Source of the DNA: an uncultured Clostridium sp.
GTDB lineage: Bacteria > Bacillota > Clostridia > Clostridiales > Clostridiaceae
Direction of reading: 5' to 3'
Assembly (NCBI RefSeq): GCF_900769625.1
Contig: NZ_CAAGHK010000024.1
Span: 1 to 64,000 of the forward strand
DNA length: 64,000 nucleotides
Below are positions 26,998 through 36,011 of this stretch, piece after piece. Under the pieces are notes generated by a model, which saw only the letters and a list, made by a program, of their open reading frames with translations, made no database searches and was not told the DNA's origin. The position numbers and the translations under genes are program-made. Positions within the stretch are counted from its first letter, which is position 1. The number at the start of each line of letters is the position of its first letter.

Positions 26998-29848
26998 TTA
27001 TCGATAATTCTGTATTACAATCTGTATTGTTACATTCCCATTATATTCATTTATATCTGGATAAAAAACCATATCAAGCTTCACATCGTTATAACTTCCA
27101 TCATATAATTTCACGAGCTGATCTCTGCCATACTTTTCAGTGATCACCTCTTCAAAGTATTCGATATCTCCAAAATAAACTGCATCTATTGTCTTGCCAT
27201 TTTTAGTCTTTAATTTTAACTTAAGCACATTTCTATTCTTGCCTAATATTAAAGCTTTAATAACATTAACATCCTTTTCACCAAATAATGGCTTAGGATT
27301 TGCCTTTCCAAAGGGCTCAAGACGTTCAATATCATTGACAAGTTCATATGATATTTTATCTAAAGGAAGAACTGCATCTATTGTGATTTTTTTATATAAA
27401 TCTTCTTCTGTCAGTGTTGTCTTTTCATTTAGTCTCTCTCTAAATGCATCAATATTTTCTTCCTTAAGCGAAAAGCCAGCTGCCATCGGGTGTCCTCCAA
27501 ATTTATCCAACAGATCCTTACACTTAACAAGTTCCTCAAACATGTTATACTCCTCGATAGATCTTCCAGACCCCTTTGCTCCATCTTCACTCTTTGTGAG
27601 AATCAATGTCGGTACATTATACTTTTCTCTTATTCGACCCGCAATTATCCCCGCAAGACTTTCATGTATATGAGGAAGATAAATAACAAACACCTTATCA
27701 TTCCTTATGCTTGTATTTTCAACTATTTCAATAGCTTCTTCCACCCCATTCATAGTCATTTCTTTTCTTTCTTCATTAAGTTTTACAAGTTCTTTTGCTA
27801 AAAGGATAGCTTCTTTTTCATCATCACTTAATAAAATACGTACTCCTTTTTTAGCATTATCGAGCCTTCCTGATGCATTGATACACGGTCCTATTATAAA
27901 TCCAAGATGATATACACCTATTTTCTTATCCTGAATTTCGCACTCAGTAAGAAGTTCGTTAAGTCCTATATTAGTTGTGTTATTAATTTTCTCTAAGCCT
28001 TTTTTTACAAACACTCTGTTTTCATCTACAAGATCAACCACATCACAGACTGTAGCTATTGCAAGAAATTCAATAAAACTAAATGCTTCTTCTTGACTTA
28101 TCCCCAGTTCTTCATATAGAACCTGTATCATCTTGAATGCAACACCTGCTCCACATAATGATTTGAATTTATAATTACAGTCCTCCTGCTTTGGATTTAA
28201 TATTGCATCTGCTTCTGACCTTATGACTGTTCTCTTTCCATCTTCATCTTCTACAAAAGGTATATCATGATGGTCGGTGACTATCACTGTCATTCCCATT
28301 TCCTTTGCAGCCTTAATCGGTTCAATTGCAGATATACCATTATCACATGTAACAATAGTATCAACTCCATCTTCATATGCCTTGTTTATGATACTTACAT
28401 TTACTCCATATCCGTCTTTTATTCTGTCAGGAATCTCAAAATCTACATCTGCATTACATCTTTTAAGTGCAGAATATAAAATGTAGACACTTATTACTCC
28501 ATATATCGATAGGTAAACCTTTGATATCATCTCCAGCTTTTCCCCCGATTCACACCGTGCATGAGAGTTTCCCCTCACACGGCGTTCCATCAAAACTTTG
28601 AATATTCATTTAACATATGGTTGCCAGTTCGCTTTATTCTTCTTAAGAAATTTTCACCTTTTATACTATCAGCATATAGTTTATCGAACACCTCAACCAT
28701 ATCGTAATATTCAGCATTTCGAATTTTTCCTACTTTCAATACTTTCTTGGCGATAGTTATCAACCATTCTAGTATGTACCTTCTTTGGAATGATTCTTTT
28801 ATTCACATTAGAACCTATACTTTAGCTATATTACTTATTAAATTTTTTCAAAGTTTTGACTAATGCCCTTCCCTCCACAGCTTATTATCACTGCTTCATT
28901 AGTACTATGGCATCACTTTCATTTAGTCAAATGGATTTACTAAGTTCAATTTATCGAAATATCTTGTTCCATTTATTTTCCAACCGCTTCATTGACCAGC
29001 TACAGTCTCCACGTACTAAACTTCCAACGTTCCATTTAAGTTATCCAATTCTATATACCCTTAGATGCTCTCTATGGTCCTGAACACTAGATGGTGCCTT
29101 TAACACCATAAGGTATTTCATAACGTGCGATTTTTACTTTACCTCATGTTCACTCCTTCTTGGAGCCCCTTATGTTTCCATAAGGTCTACGTATAGTCCC
29201 GTACATTCAAGAGTTCGTCAGTAGGCTCTACCCCACCATTCTCATCATAGGTAGTTTAAAGGACGACCGGCATATCATATTCCATATGCTTCTATAATCT
29301 TTCTGGAAAAGGTAGGCTCTAGACATTTTATACCAACCTTACTCAATATATATCTACACTTAGGAATACTTCTGCCGACTTCACCGAGCTTCTTACAGTA
29401 TTTATTTAGCTTTCATACTGCAAGTCGGAGTATCATCGAAAGTGTTTCAAGGCGTTACCCTATCATTCCACTTTTCACTTAAATAGTTCTCTATAAAAAT
29501 TATCTTTTTAACCTTATTTGTTTTGACAAAAGTCAGTAAATATAATTTTTATATGCCTAGCCTTTTCAGCTAGAAACGTTTCGCACCTACATCATAGTCG
29601 CCAATAATTCTTATTTTCTCTTTACTTTTTATCTTATTGATAATTATATCTACTGCCTTATTCATATCCTTCATATCTCTAGGCTCATGAAGCATGCTAT
29701 ACTCCGGATTGATATAACTTCTTATCATCTTATCATCAGTTATATCTCTATTAACTATAAGCCTACTCATAAGTTCCGTTATCCCATACCTAGCAGCCAT
29801 ATACTTATAGTCCATTTTTTTATTTTTTATAAACCATCTTTCTGCCAT
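26998..29848 (-). CDS. recJ: RecJ single-strand 5'-3' exonuclease, interrupted by a group II intron
   Basis: Exons are 29848-29587 and 28502-26998. Joined, they give 1,767 bp, 588 codons with no break. RecJ degrades 5' ends of single-stranded DNA in recombination and repair. DHH-family motifs are the GDYDVDG metal site (split by the intron after the first base of the second Asp codon of DVD), TCDNGISA, TDHHDIP, and later GRLDNAKKG and GSGRSI with FGGHPMAAGFSLK. The ATG at 29848 is chosen because AAAGGAAAT precedes it, whereas the in-frame ATG 18 bases upstream has no site. Without splicing the frame closes soon after DYDV. Function thus depends on splicing. Confidence 0.9.
28503..29586 (-). 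mobile_element. Group II intron (1,084 nt, no intact maturase) in recJ
   Basis: The minus strand starts with GTGCGAAACG, a group II 5' end, and ends ...CTATCGATAT before the exon. Near the 3' end, CGCCGTGTGAG-GGGAAA-CTCTCATGCACGGTG forms domain V with the catalytic CGC triad, followed by a domain VI stem holding the candidate branch-point A in TTTACCTATC. Excision leaves DYDV-D-G in exact frame. Length fits an intron whose maturase gene is nearly gone; a relic lies in the domain IV position. Splicing would need a maturase in trans or be self-catalysed. Ends are placed by frame and motif, with a possible shift of two bases at the 3' end because of the ATAT repeat. Confidence 0.9.
28589..28790 (-). 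pseudogene. Probable relic of the intron's reverse transcriptase-maturase
   Basis: A frame ending at a TGA just before domain V reads EWLITIAKKVLKVGK, then NAEYYDMVEVFDKLYADSIK, GENF and a divergent tail. The AEYYDM-FDKLY-SxxGxxF pattern resembles the first residues of clostridial group II intron-encoded proteins; the reverse transcriptase core, maturase and endonuclease parts are absent. It sits where domain IV should be. I am fairly, not fully, sure of the homology. Confidence 0.5.
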
Positions 29849-29926
29849 TATATTTCCTTTCATCAATCATGAATCAATTATACTTATCATAGTATATCTT
29901 ATTTTATATTAAACATTCATAGCAAC

Positions 29927-29953
29927 GCCTCCAAAGTATAATACTCTGGAGGC
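29927..29953. terminator. Hairpin between the DJ-1 gene and recJ
   Basis: GCCTCCA (29927-29933) pairs with TGGAGGC (29947-29953). It lies 20 bases past the DJ-1 family stop. No T-tract follows on the minus strand, so it may stabilise mRNA or act as a weak terminator. Confidence 0.5.
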
Positions 29954-29972
29954 CAAACTTTAAATAATATAT

Positions 29973-30527
29973 TTATTTTTCTATAAACATTTTATATAAC
30001 ATTCCTGAAGATATTCCTTCAACTTCATGAGCATAACCTAAAACTTCTAAAAGTTTATATGCAAATGACATTGCTGTTGCTGGCCCTCTACTTGTTATAA
30101 TATTTTTATCTATAACTACTGCATCTTCCAAATAGCTGCAGTTTGGAAGTTCATCTTCAAATCCTGGATAAGAAGTTATATTTCTTCCTTCTGTCAGTCC
30201 TGCTCTTCCAAGAACTATTGGAGCAGCACATATTGCCCCTATAAGCTTTCCTTCTTTATTCTGCTTTTTTAAGAAATTGATTACTCTTTCATCATCTCTT
30301 AAATTAGAAGCACCTGGCATACCTCCAGGAAGCACTACTAAATCATATTCCATGCTTTCATCAAAAATTTTATCTGCTTCTAATGTAACATTATGACTTG
30401 AAGTCACTTTTTTATCTTTCATTGAAACCAAATCACAGGTAACTTTTGCTCTTCTCATAATATCTGAAACTGTTAAGGCTTCTACTTCTTCAAAGCCTTC
30501 TGCTAATAATACACAAACTTTTTTCAT
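29973..30527 (-). CDS. DJ-1/PfpI family protein
   Basis: 184 residues, flavodoxin-like fold of the DJ-1/ThiJ type. The nucleophile is Cys100 in LIGAICAAPIVLG, and the acidic partner is within LLAEGFEEVEAL near the N-terminus; LPGGMPGASNL and NITSYPGFEDEL also match. Members act as glyoxalase/deglycase-like or stress proteins; the specific activity is unknown here. GGAGG precedes the start. It is probably monocistronic. Confidence 0.9.
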   Translation of the reverse strand: MKKVCVLLAEGFEEVEALTVSDIMRRAKVTCDLVSMKDKKVTSSHNVTLEADKIFDESMEYDLVVLPGGMPGASNLRDDERVINFLKKQNKEGKLIGAICAAPIVLGRAGLTEGRNITSYPGFEDELPNCSYLEDAVVIDKNIITSRGPATAMSFAYKLLEVLGYAHEVEGISSGMLYKMFIEK

Positions 30528-30554
30528 ACCAAAACCTCCATATTTAATGAATAA

Positions 30555-30582
30555 GGATGTTCTTAATTATTTAAGAACATCC
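30555..30582. terminator. Perfect 12-bp stem hairpin upstream of the DJ-1 gene
   Basis: GGATGTTCTTAA and TTAAGAACATCC flank a TTAT loop. It lies 58 bases past the parC stop and 28 bases before the DJ-1 start codon. It most likely ends parC transcription, although on the minus strand the T-tract is poor; the better T-tract is on the plus strand. Confidence 0.5.
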
Positions 30583-30639
30583 TCATCCTACTTTTTTCTA
30601 TTATTATACATCAATCAATATTTAACTTCTATAAATATA

Positions 30640-33555
30640 TTAAAATAATACTACTTCTTTTATTTCATCATCTAAAACGAGTATCATTACACTTGTTCCT
30701 CTTCCAGCTCTGTTCTGAAGTTTAATATCTCTTATTCTTACTTCAGTTTTTTCCTTACTTTTTGCTGTCAGAATAAGTTCAATGTCGTCATCCTTCAATG
30801 AAATGCTGTTATCGCCTGTTGATACATAATTACTGTAGTATCTTCCATAAATAACTGCATCATCATCCTTAAGACTTATTCCTGTAACACCGCCTGCTAC
30901 TTTACCCATAGAATTTACATTTTCGACTGGAAATCTTATGGCCATTCCCCTCTTGGTTACCATTATCAGATATCCCATTGAAGATTTATCTACATCTACC
31001 GATACAAGTTCATCAAGTTCATATTTAAATTTATGACATACCTGTCTGAAGAATTCACCTTCAAATTCTTTAAGAAGAGTTTTCTTCACCATACCAGTCT
31101 TTGTAAATGTGTAGATACACATATCTTCATCATAAGAACTAACTGATGCTATTCTAATGATTTTTTCGTTTCTACTTAATTTTCCAATAAGCTGTTCTAT
31201 AGACATCTCCTTTGTAAGCAGATTCTTCATCATAAATACTGGAACTTTGTAAACAAATCCTGTATTAGTAAATACTAATAATTCATCTGTTGATTTAGTT
31301 TTTACTTTCATATAGTCTTCTTTTATTTTTGCATAAGATTTAAGCTTACCTTTTTCACTTATTCCTAAGTTTAATTCAAAGTATTCAATTTCTTCACTAT
31401 GTTCAACTTTTACAACACTGTCTTCGTCAGGCAGATTAAATATCTGCGTTGGAAGGATATTTCTTGTTTCGTCTTGTACTTTTGGTGCTTCCAAAGTAAA
31501 TTCAAGCTCATTTTTAGTTGTAAACTTCAAGAATTTCTGTTCTTCATCCATATCAATTAACGATACATTTATAAGTTCATCAACTTCTCTCAGCTTTAAT
31601 GCCTGAAGCTTAGTATATGATGTTTGGAACTTATCAAGTCCGCTGACCTTGATACCTCCACCGCTAGTTAAGAATCTGAATCCTTTTCCAGGTGCAAAAC
31701 TGTCTAAAGAAATAATTCCTATTATCTTTTCATCATCAAGATTTAATGACTTAATAATATGATCGAGCCTTTCACCTTTTTCCTTCCACTTTAATTCAGG
31801 TATATTGATACCCTTTGTCTGATACATATATCCTGTATTAGTGAAAATTAATATGTTATCTTTAGTGTTTGAACTAATAAGATATTTAAGGAAATCTCCC
31901 TCTCTGTATTCAATATCTTCAGGATTTGAATTTGATCTATTGTAGTTCTTTAATGGTATTCTCTTGATAAATCCATCATTTGAAACTGTAATCATAACTT
32001 CTTCAACTACAATCAGTTCTTCAACATCTATTTTACTCTTTGTATCATCAGATATTATTTCAGTTCTTCTGTCATCAGCATATTTATCACACACTTCTTT
32101 CAGTTCAGCCTTTATAACCTTTAAAAGTTCCTTTTCACTGCCCAATATCTTTTCAAGTTTCTTGATAAGTTTATTAAGTTCGGCATATTCTTTTTCAAAA
32201 ACTTTGATTTCAAGTCCAGTAAGTCTGTATAACATAAGTTCTAAGATTGCCTGTGCCTGTAACTCTGTAAAATGAAATTTGCTTATTAGGTTTTCACTTG
32301 CATCCTTTTTAGATTTCGATGCTCTAATTGTCGCAATTACTTCATCAAGAATATTTATTGCTTTTATGAAACCTTCAACAATGTGAAATCTCTTCTTAGC
32401 AATTTCTAATTCTTTCTTTGTTCTTCTTGTTATTATTTCTTTCTGGTGATTTACATAATGCCTGATTATTGTTTTTAAACCCATTGTTTCAGGCTTTCCA
32501 TCTGCCAATGCTACCATATTGAAACTTATATTACATTGAAGGTCTGTCTTCTTGAAAAGATATTTTAATACCTTTTCTGCTGCACTTTCATCAACAGCCT
32601 TTTTAAATTCAATTACAGCTCTTATTCCATTTCTGTCAGATTCATCTCTTATATCAGTAATACCTTCAAGAACTTTTGCATGTCTCTTATCACCAGTCAT
32701 TTCTGATATAGTTTGAAGTATCTTAGATTTGTTTCTTCTGTATGGAAACTCTGTAATTACAATTCCAATTCTGCCGTTTTCCAGTTTTTCAATTGCAGTC
32801 TTTGCTCTATAAGGAACTTTTCCTTCACCAGTTTCATAAGCAGATAATAATGATTTTTCACCTATTAATATACCTCCTGTTGGCAGATCTGGACCTTTTA
32901 TGTAATTCATCAGCTCTTTAGTTGTTATTTCATTGTTATCTATATAAGCTAAAACCCCATCAGTAACTTCTCTTAAATTATGAGGTGGAATGTTTGTTGC
33001 AAGTCCAACCGCAATACCAAACGTCCCATTTACAAGAAGATTTGGATATCTGCTTGGCAGAACTTTTGGTTCCATTTCACTATCTGAATAGTTTGGAATC
33101 ATATCAACTGTATCTTTATCGATATCTCTTAACATTTCCATGGCAATAGGCGCAAGTCTTGCTTCTGTATATCTCATTGCCGCTGCACTGTCACCATCAA
33201 TTGATCCCCAGTTTCCATGGCCTTCAATCAAAGGTTCTCTTGTTGAGAAATCCTGTGCTAAAATTACCATTGCTTCATATACAGATGAATCTCCATGTGG
33301 ATGATACTTACCTAAAATATCTCCAACTATTCTCGCTGATTTATAGTAAGGTCTGTCTGGAAAAGCTTTAAGCATATGTGATCCATACAATATTCTTCTA
33401 TGTACAGGTTTAAGTCCATCCCTTACATCTGGAAGCGCTCTTTCCTTTGCAACTTCAATTGCATATGGTAAATAATTTTCCGGCATTGCCTCTTCAAGAG
33501 GAATACCAATGATATTATTATCCTTTGGAATAGTATTTTCCTTTTTCTTCGCCAT
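30640..33555 (-). CDS. parC: Topoisomerase IV subunit A (ParC-like)
   Basis: 971 residues from the ATG at 33555 (GGGAG five bases ahead). It is the DNA breakage-reunion subunit of a type II topoisomerase; the catalytic Tyr is in AAAMRYTEAR (about residue 129). The quinolone region reads GKYHPHGDSSVYEA, with Ser followed by Glu as in ParC (GyrA mostly has Asp). The C-terminal part is a degenerate beta-pinwheel with no QRRGGKG-type GyrA box. These points favour decatenating topoisomerase IV over gyrase. It lies downstream of parE; a structured repeat fills the 132 bp between them. Confidence 0.88.
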   Translation of the reverse strand: MAKKKENTIPKDNNIIGIPLEEAMPENYLPYAIEVAKERALPDVRDGLKPVHRRILYGSHMLKAFPDRPYYKSARIVGDILGKYHPHGDSSVYEAMVILAQDFSTREPLIEGHGNWGSIDGDSAAAMRYTEARLAPIAMEMLRDIDKDTVDMIPNYSDSEMEPKVLPSRYPNLLVNGTFGIAVGLATNIPPHNLREVTDGVLAYIDNNEITTKELMNYIKGPDLPTGGILIGEKSLLSAYETGEGKVPYRAKTAIEKLENGRIGIVITEFPYRRNKSKILQTISEMTGDKRHAKVLEGITDIRDESDRNGIRAVIEFKKAVDESAAEKVLKYLFKKTDLQCNISFNMVALADGKPETMGLKTIIRHYVNHQKEIITRRTKKELEIAKKRFHIVEGFIKAINILDEVIATIRASKSKKDASENLISKFHFTELQAQAILELMLYRLTGLEIKVFEKEYAELNKLIKKLEKILGSEKELLKVIKAELKEVCDKYADDRRTEIISDDTKSKIDVEELIVVEEVMITVSNDGFIKRIPLKNYNRSNSNPEDIEYREGDFLKYLISSNTKDNILIFTNTGYMYQTKGINIPELKWKEKGERLDHIIKSLNLDDEKIIGIISLDSFAPGKGFRFLTSGGGIKVSGLDKFQTSYTKLQALKLREVDELINVSLIDMDEEQKFLKFTTKNELEFTLEAPKVQDETRNILPTQIFNLPDEDSVVKVEHSEEIEYFELNLGISEKGKLKSYAKIKEDYMKVKTKSTDELLVFTNTGFVYKVPVFMMKNLLTKEMSIEQLIGKLSRNEKIIRIASVSSYDEDMCIYTFTKTGMVKKTLLKEFEGEFFRQVCHKFKYELDELVSVDVDKSSMGYLIMVTKRGMAIRFPVENVNSMGKVAGGVTGISLKDDDAVIYGRYYSNYVSTGDNSISLKDDDIELILTAKSKEKTEVRIRDIKLQNRAGRGTSVMILVLDDEIKEVVLF

Positions 33556-33575
33556 AATATCTCCCTTCACTTAAA

Positions 33576-33688
33576 TTGACAATTCTCAATGAACAATTAG
33601 CAATGATTGTTGATATTCCTGCAGAATATCTTTTAATAATATATTATTTAAAACAGCTTTGCTGTTTTTTCCCAAACTGTCAATTGTC
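33576..33688. repeat. Structured intergenic repeat, copy A (between parE and parC)
   Basis: About 113 bp with ends built from TTGACAATT-like units, a first hairpin GATATTC-CTGCA-GAATATC, an AT-rich spacer, and a second hairpin AAACAGC-TTT-GCTGTTT, ending TGTCAATTGTC against the parE stop codon. The same layout, reversed, is at 43459-43568. No coding capacity. Its size and terminal inverted ends suggest a MITE-like element. Confidence 0.75.
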
Positions 33689-35637
33689 TAAAATTCTCCG
33701 TATTTATACATATAATTTTTTCTTGGTTCAACTACATCTCCCATAAGAAGTGATACCATTTTTTCTGCTTTTGCAGCATCTTCAATGTTTACTCTTAAAA
33801 GAGTTCTGCTTTCTGGATTTAAAGTTGTTTCCCATAACTGATCAGGGTTCATTTCTCCAAGTCCCTTATATCTTTGAATAAGTGCACCTTTACCAACTTC
33901 TTTTTTAACTTTTTCCAAATCTTCATCACTATATGCATATTTAACTATACTCTTGCCTTTTGTTTCTCTATACACTTTATATAAAGGCGGCTGTGCAAGA
34001 TAAAGATGCCCATTTGCTATCAATGGTCTCATATATCTATAAATATAAGTCATCCATAAAGTTCTTATATGATATCCATCAACATCGGCATCGCTCATAA
34101 TTATTATCTTATCGTATTTTAAATCTTCTTCTCTATAATTATCTAAAGTCCCTGTTCCTACTGCTGTATTGAATATTTTTAATTCTTCTGATGCCAATAC
34201 ATTTTCAAGCTTCTGCTTTTCAGTATTCATTATCTTACCTTTTGAAGGCATTATTGTCTGGAATCTTCTATCCCTTGCTTGTTTCGCTGAACCTCCTGCA
34301 GAATCTCCCTCAACTACGATAAATTCATTAACAGTCTTATCCTTCATAGTACATACAGCAACTTTACCTGCAAGCGGTGCAGTTCCTTTACCGATTTTCT
34401 TTCTTTCAGCATCATTTATCTTTTTAATCTTATCTCTTCTTTTTGCTGCTTCAAGTGCATTGTTGATTAAAAATGTTGCAAGATCCTTGTTATCTTCAAT
34501 CCACTCAGAAAATTTAGTATATACAAGGTCATTCATCATCGTATAAGCTTCACTGTTACCAAGCTTTGTCTTAGTCTGTCCTTCAAAAACAGGATTTGTT
34601 ATCTTGATTCTTACGATGGCTGTCATACCTTCTCTTAAGTCATCACCTTCAAATTCCTTGTCTTTTTCCTTAACAATCCCTAATTTCTTTGCCCACTCTT
34701 TAAACGCTCTTGTCATACCAGTCTTGAATCCTGTTTCATGAGTTCCCGCTTCTGTTGTCGGAATGTTATTTACATAACTTGCAATATATTCAGTAGTTGA
34801 ATCTGTGAACTGAATACATATTTCACCATACATCTGAATATTTGCTACTGTTCTTTCACCATCAAATATTATTGGATTTTCATGTAATGGAGTTTTACTT
34901 TCATTCAAATATTTTATGAAATCTAAAAGACCATTTTCTGAATAATATTCTTTTGATTCTTCCTGACCTTTTCTTGTATCTATAAGCTCAAGTCTTATTC
35001 CTTTATTCTGGAATGCCAGCTCCTGAAGTCTGCTGTCTATCATATCAAACTTAAAATCAATTGTTGAAAAGATATCTTCATCAGGTCTGAAAGTAACTTT
35101 TGTACCTGTCTTATCTGTCTTTCCTATAATTTCAAGTTTGGTTACAGGTGTACCAGGCATATCTCTTTTTAATTCTTTATCATAGGCATATTCAAATCTC
35201 TGTCTATATATATTTCCATTCTGGTATACTTCAACTTCCACCCATTTTGAAAGTGCATTTACAACTGCTGCACCAACACCATGAAGACCTCCAGAAGTCT
35301 TATAGTTCTTATTGTCAAACTTACCGCCTGTATGCAGTTCAGTATAAACCATCTCTACTCCGGATTTCTTCTTTATTGGATGAATTCCTGTTGGTATTCC
35401 TCTACCATTATCTATTATTGTAACACTCTTGTCTTCATTTAATATTATTGTAACTTTGTTTCCATATCCATTTGCTATTTCATCTATGGAGTTATCAATT
35501 ATTTCCCATATGCAATGATGTAATCCCTTACTGCCTGTCGAGCCGATATACATACCTGGTCTTACACGTACAGGTTCTAATTTTTCAAGAGATGTCAAAT
35601 CAGTTACATCATAGGTATTATTACTTCTTAATTCCAT
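33688..35637 (-). CDS. parE: Topoisomerase IV subunit B (ParE-like)
   Basis: 649 residues. ATPase subunit of a type II topoisomerase. GHKL motifs WEIIDNSIDEIANGYG, DNGRGIPTGIHP and GGLHGVGAAVVNALS lie in the first 130 residues; the transducer domain follows; the TOPRIM domain has VVEGDSAGGSAKQARDR and SDADVDGYHIRTL. The K-Q-A-R-D-R wording after SAGG is ParE-like. It forms an operon with the ParC-like gene. A GGAGG site precedes the start. A separate gyrase pair would be expected near the replication origin, outside this window. Confidence 0.9.
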   Translation of the reverse strand: MELRSNNTYDVTDLTSLEKLEPVRVRPGMYIGSTGSKGLHHCIWEIIDNSIDEIANGYGNKVTIILNEDKSVTIIDNGRGIPTGIHPIKKKSGVEMVYTELHTGGKFDNKNYKTSGGLHGVGAAVVNALSKWVEVEVYQNGNIYRQRFEYAYDKELKRDMPGTPVTKLEIIGKTDKTGTKVTFRPDEDIFSTIDFKFDMIDSRLQELAFQNKGIRLELIDTRKGQEESKEYYSENGLLDFIKYLNESKTPLHENPIIFDGERTVANIQMYGEICIQFTDSTTEYIASYVNNIPTTEAGTHETGFKTGMTRAFKEWAKKLGIVKEKDKEFEGDDLREGMTAIVRIKITNPVFEGQTKTKLGNSEAYTMMNDLVYTKFSEWIEDNKDLATFLINNALEAAKRRDKIKKINDAERKKIGKGTAPLAGKVAVCTMKDKTVNEFIVVEGDSAGGSAKQARDRRFQTIMPSKGKIMNTEKQKLENVLASEELKIFNTAVGTGTLDNYREEDLKYDKIIIMSDADVDGYHIRTLWMTYIYRYMRPLIANGHLYLAQPPLYKVYRETKGKSIVKYAYSDEDLEKVKKEVGKGALIQRYKGLGEMNPDQLWETTLNPESRTLLRVNIEDAAKAEKMVSLLMGDVVEPRKNYMYKYGEF

Positions 35638-35934
35638 ACTTTTCCTCCACTCTGAACACCAGTTCTATTTTATTCCACAATAACATATTACTAGTTATTT
35701 CTAGTATGTACTTTTTTTATTCTACATCATAGTAAGTTTATTGTCACTACTTCAAGCTGCTGTGTTTAATTCAAATACAACTCTAACAATGAATTTCCAT
35801 TAAATTAAAAATCTATAAACATTTTCTACTTAATTCTCAATTATCTATTACAATTACTTCACAACTCTTGACCACCCTTAAAAATATACTTCCTTTCTTA
35901 GTTATTGTCAAAATAAATTTATAACACTAATGGC
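35638..35934. other. AT-rich leader of parE
   Basis: No gene seen. TACTAG and CTAGTA near 35690-35706 form a short inverted repeat. A fragment near 35835 (CTCAATTATCTATTACAATT) again looks like an isolated end of the 110-bp repeat. Confidence 0.4.
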
Positions 35935-35974
35935 AAAAAAACATCGTAAAATGCTTTTCCATTTTACGATGTTT
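35935..35974 (-). terminator. Terminator after the glycosyltransferase gene
   Basis: A 16-bp stem (AAACATCGTAAAATG and its complement) with a six-base loop, followed on the minus strand by a T-run. It lies 37 bases past the stop. Confidence 0.9.
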
Positions 35975-36011
35975 TCAAGAATGTTATTCTAAAACAATTA
36001 GCTTAAATTTT

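Noticed and set aside
28856..29083. A 75-codon plus-strand frame inside the intron
   Set aside because: No ribosome site, opposite to the host gene, and it lies over ribozyme domains; it resembles no known protein.
26998..29848. recJ as a frameshifted pseudogene
   Set aside because: The break coincides with group II intron ends, and removal restores the frame and the conserved motif exactly.
30640..35637. The type II topoisomerase pair as gyrase (gyrA/gyrB)
   Set aside because: The quinolone-region Glu, the ParE-type wording after SAGG and absence of a GyrA box favour topoisomerase IV; not fully excluded.
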